Below are positions 61,872-64,000 of a DNA stretch of 64,000 bases, in pieces. The notes below the pieces were generated by a model. That model did not search any database. It saw only the letters and a list, made by a program, of their open reading frames with translations, and was not told the origin of the DNA. The position numbers were made by a program, and so were the translations under genes. The DNA comes from Hymenobacter wooponensis. GTDB lineage: Bacteria; Bacteroidota; Bacteroidia; Cytophagales; Hymenobacteraceae. Every line of letters starts with the position of its first letter. Within the stretch, counting starts at the first letter, position 1. The DNA is taken from the NCBI RefSeq assembly GCF_004745865.1, contig NZ_SRKZ01000005.1, positions 186,001 through 250,000 of the forward strand, in the 5' to 3' direction.

Positions 61872-62939
61872 TTAAAGCGAAGCTTTAGCAGCAGGTACTA
61901 CTGCGGCGGCAGGAATAGCCGCTTCCTTGCTAGCTAACTTATTCGTCTTTTGCTTGAAGCTAGCCAGTACATCTGGATTCTGCTCCGAGAAAGACTTCTG
62001 CTGAGAGAACCACGCAACATAGTCATCTGGTTCATCGACTACAATGTTCAGCTTCATTGCGAAGTGACCACGACCACAGATCTGGTTACAAGCTAGTTCA
62101 TAGTTGAACTTTGGATTGCCCGTCTGCGCCCGCATCTCATCGGTAGACTTAGTAGGAGTAAACCAGAACTTTGTAGGCATGCCGGGTACAGCGTACATCT
62201 GCACGCGGAAGTGCGGCATGTATACAGCGTGTAACACATCACGTGAACGAATGCGTAACAACACTGGATGGCCTTTAGGTACGTGAATCTCGGGAGCTAC
62301 AAAGTCATCTAGGCCACTCTGATCACTCAGGTCAAAACCAAATTCGTTGGTAGCGTCGATCAAGCGGTAGTTAACCATACCTAATTTTTGGTCACGGCCG
62401 GGGTAACGTACAAGCCAGTTAAACTGCTTGCCCATTACTTCCAATACCACTGCATCTTTAGGAGCAGGACCAGTTATACGTGACCACTCTTTCCAACCTG
62501 CGAATACCAGGCCCGCCATCACTACAGCTGGGATGAGAGTCCAGATGATCTCAATCTTGTTGTTGTGAGGGAAGAAGAAAGCACGACGTCCCTCCTTATG
62601 CTGATACTTGTAGGAGTAGACAAACAACAGAATGTGAGTGAGCGTAAATACAATGCCCAGGATGATCATTGTCGTCCAGAACATTCGCTCAGTAGCGTGC
62701 CCGTGAACGGATGCAATCGGTGGGTTCATCTTATCGAAGTTATCGACAAATGACCAAGCGAAAGCTGCTCCACCCACAATCATAAAGACGATGAAAAGGA
62801 TGGCGTTAACACGGTTACTTACTCCAACTTCGCGTGTTGTACTACCCGAAAAGATGGAAGTCAGAATCTGGAGACGGAACAGCAGGCCGAATACGACCAG
62901 CAGTAACGCCAATACCAGAAGAATACCAAGTGCAGTCAT
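61872..62939 (-). CDS. coxB: Cytochrome c oxidase subunit II
   Basis: Subunit II takes electrons from cytochrome c at its CuA centre. The 355-residue protein has the complete CuA set: H237 (VLHAVYMPHF), C284 and C288 (CNQIC), H292 and M295 (GHFAM). Membrane segments lie near 4-24, 45-66, 88-110 and 132-150, two more than in the classic two-helix form, although only the last two flank the canonical loop. No cytochrome c domain is fused to the C-terminus. The gene follows the ACIII subunit gene by 92 bp and precedes ctaD. Confidence 0.95.
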   Translation of the reverse strand: MTALGILLVLALLLVVFGLLFRLQILTSIFSGSTTREVGVSNRVNAILFIVFMIVGGAAFAWSFVDNFDKMNPPIASVHGHATERMFWTTMIILGIVFTLTHILLFVYSYKYQHKEGRRAFFFPHNNKIEIIWTLIPAVVMAGLVFAGWKEWSRITGPAPKDAVVLEVMGKQFNWLVRYPGRDQKLGMVNYRLIDATNEFGFDLSDQSGLDDFVAPEIHVPKGHPVLLRIRSRDVLHAVYMPHFRVQMYAVPGMPTKFWFTPTKSTDEMRAQTGNPKFNYELACNQICGRGHFAMKLNIVVDEPDDYVAWFSQQKSFSEQNPDVLASFKQKTNKLASKEAAIPAAAVVPAAKASL

Positions 62940-62971
62940 GAGAAAAGGGTAAGCTGAAACTGTGAGAGATT

Positions 62972-63013
62972 AGAGGTGAGAAGTCAGGCCTTTGTAGTCT
63001 TCCTCTCACCTCT
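62972..63013. repeat. Inverted repeat between actF and coxB
   Basis: AGAGGTGAGA (62972-62981) and TCTCACCTCT (63004-63013) are perfect 10-bp inverted copies 22 bp apart. On the minus strand the hairpin lies between the actF stop and the coxB start and could tune expression of the two. Confidence 0.55.
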
Positions 63014-63031
63014 CAATACTCATGTCTATGA

Positions 63032-64000
63032 TTAGGTCGTATGATGCACACTTTCATCCAAGAACGGATGATGGATCGGCACCAATGAGGCCTGTGATAG
63101 GCGTTTGGTTATCAAGAGCAAGAATGATCCTAAGAATATCAAGGCTGTTCCAATCTCTATGATAAACCCATTCTCAGCCTGCATAGTTGCTGGCATGATC
63201 ATTAAATAAAAGTCGAACCAATGACCTATGAGAATGGCAATGCTCACAATTTTCAACATGATCATTTGACGCTTTGCATCCCGAGTCATGAGGACCAAGA
63301 AGGGGAAAGCAAAGTTGATGAATAGGTTGAAAAAGAAGATCCAAGTATACTGACCATTGAACCCACCCAGACGCTGATTGTAATAAACAGCTTCTTCAGG
63401 CAAGTTGGCATACCAAATGAGCATGAACTGTGAGAACCACACGTAAGTCCAAAAGATGCTGAAGCCAAACATGAATTTACCTAGGTCATGCAAGTGGCCC
63501 TCTTTTATGAACTGGAGATAACCAGCCTGCTTCAGGAAGATTACAATAAGTGTGGTTGCAGCAATACCAGATACCCACCAAGAAGCGAATACGTACCAGC
63601 CGAACATCGTTGAGAACCAGTGGGTATCAATAGACATCACCCAGTCCCAAGCTGACATAGAAGAACTCACTGCGAATAGAACCAAGAACAAGGCAGAAGC
63701 TGTAATGCTTTTGTGAAAGTACTCGGTACCGCCGTTCAGATCTTCCTGCAGAGAAAGCGTACGTAGCTTATTGGTAAATACTACCCAGATTACGATATAA
63801 GAAACAGTGCGGATTAGGTAGAAAGGAATGCTAAGAAAGCCTGATTTACCAGCAATGATTGCATCATAGTTGGCATTACCCTTTTCCATGATACCAGGCA
63901 GAGTCCAATGGAAGATGTCATGGTTGATCAATCCAGCTAGGAAGATCAGCACCATTAAAACACCACCTGGTAATACCCATGCGCTAAGGGCTTCATTAAC
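63032..64000 (-). CDS. actF: Alternative complex III subunit ActF, N-terminus beyond window edge
   Basis: Alternative complex III oxidises quinol and passes electrons to cytochrome c, often in a supercomplex with the caa3 oxidase encoded next to it. The visible 322 residues form about nine membrane segments. The pattern includes NHDIFHWTLPGIMEKGN, VSSSMSAWDWVMSID and WTYVWFSQFMLIWYANLPEE, which match the ActF (NrfD-like second) membrane subunit. The frame is open to base 64000, so the first part of the protein is missing. The rest of the act operon must lie to the right. Confidence 0.9.
   Translation of the reverse strand, partial: VNEALSAWVLPGGVLMVLIFLAGLINHDIFHWTLPGIMEKGNANYDAIIAGKSGFLSIPFYLIRTVSYIVIWVVFTNKLRTLSLQEDLNGGTEYFHKSITASALFLVLFAVSSSMSAWDWVMSIDTHWFSTMFGWYVFASWWVSGIAATTLIVIFLKQAGYLQFIKEGHLHDLGKFMFGFSIFWTYVWFSQFMLIWYANLPEEAVYYNQRLGGFNGQYTWIFFFNLFINFAFPFLVLMTRDAKRQMIMLKIVSIAILIGHWFDFYLMIMPATMQAENGFIIEIGTALIFLGSFLLLITKRLSQASLVPIHHPFLDESVHHTT

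Overview
The window looks like chromosome of a Bacteroidota bacterium, most likely Hymenobacter or a close relative. The evidence is as follows: moderately GC-rich coding DNA; promoters with the Bacteroidota -33 TTTG / -7 TAnnTTTG pattern (clearest at tRNA-Cys, 2422-2453); type IX secretion sorting domains on two exported proteins; an alternative complex III/caa3 oxidase cluster; and the gene order ftsX-DUF3098-uppP-truB-ribF. The genus is inferred from protein resemblance only. No phage, insertion sequence, CRISPR array or rRNA was seen. The only tRNA is tRNA-Cys.

Layout. 1-5900: the first 667 residues of a cyanophycin synthetase, tRNA-Cys, ribosomal protein S1 and two AT-richer unknown genes. 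5949-12778: mostly minus-strand single genes (front-end-type fatty acid desaturase, lipoprotein, HNH nuclease, NlpC/P60 peptidase, smpB, tsaD) plus one plus-strand alpha/beta hydrolase. 13050-21894: envelope and RNA genes running rightwards: tamB, ftsX, DUF3098, uppP, truB, ribF. 21963-31974: exported T9SS proteins, a CoA-transferase pair split by a serine hydrolase, a 2H phosphoesterase and a GNAT-nitrilase fusion.

32173-41233: an SDR gene, then an RDD / SpoIIM-like / membrane protein / DUF4129 / DUF4350 / MoxR / NADAR / DUF58 cluster. The last three genes are butted or overlapping, with a NADAR-family protein between the MoxR ATPase and its usual DUF58 partner. This is the best candidate for an under-described system. 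41364-53916: a GT-C-like membrane protein, a GH20 hexosaminidase, a lipoprotein, a giant outer-membrane protein and a 1239-residue NtrY-like sensor kinase. 54004-64000: a minus-strand respiratory cluster reading actF (partial), coxB, ctaD, terminator, ctaA, ctaB, two subunit III genes, subunit IV, an SCO-like protein, DUF420 and a small CxxC membrane protein. The SCO-like protein has lost both copper-binding cysteines.

Two sequence-level patterns run through the window. The hexamer TAGGCC/GGCCTA, sometimes as the palindrome GGCCTAGGCC, recurs in genes, at stop codons and at a terminator apex. Several intergenic spacers hold long inverted repeats: a perfect 37-bp pair at 19010-19101, and a GTGAA/TTCAC-type family at 11047-11176, 17631-17712 and possibly 62972-63013.
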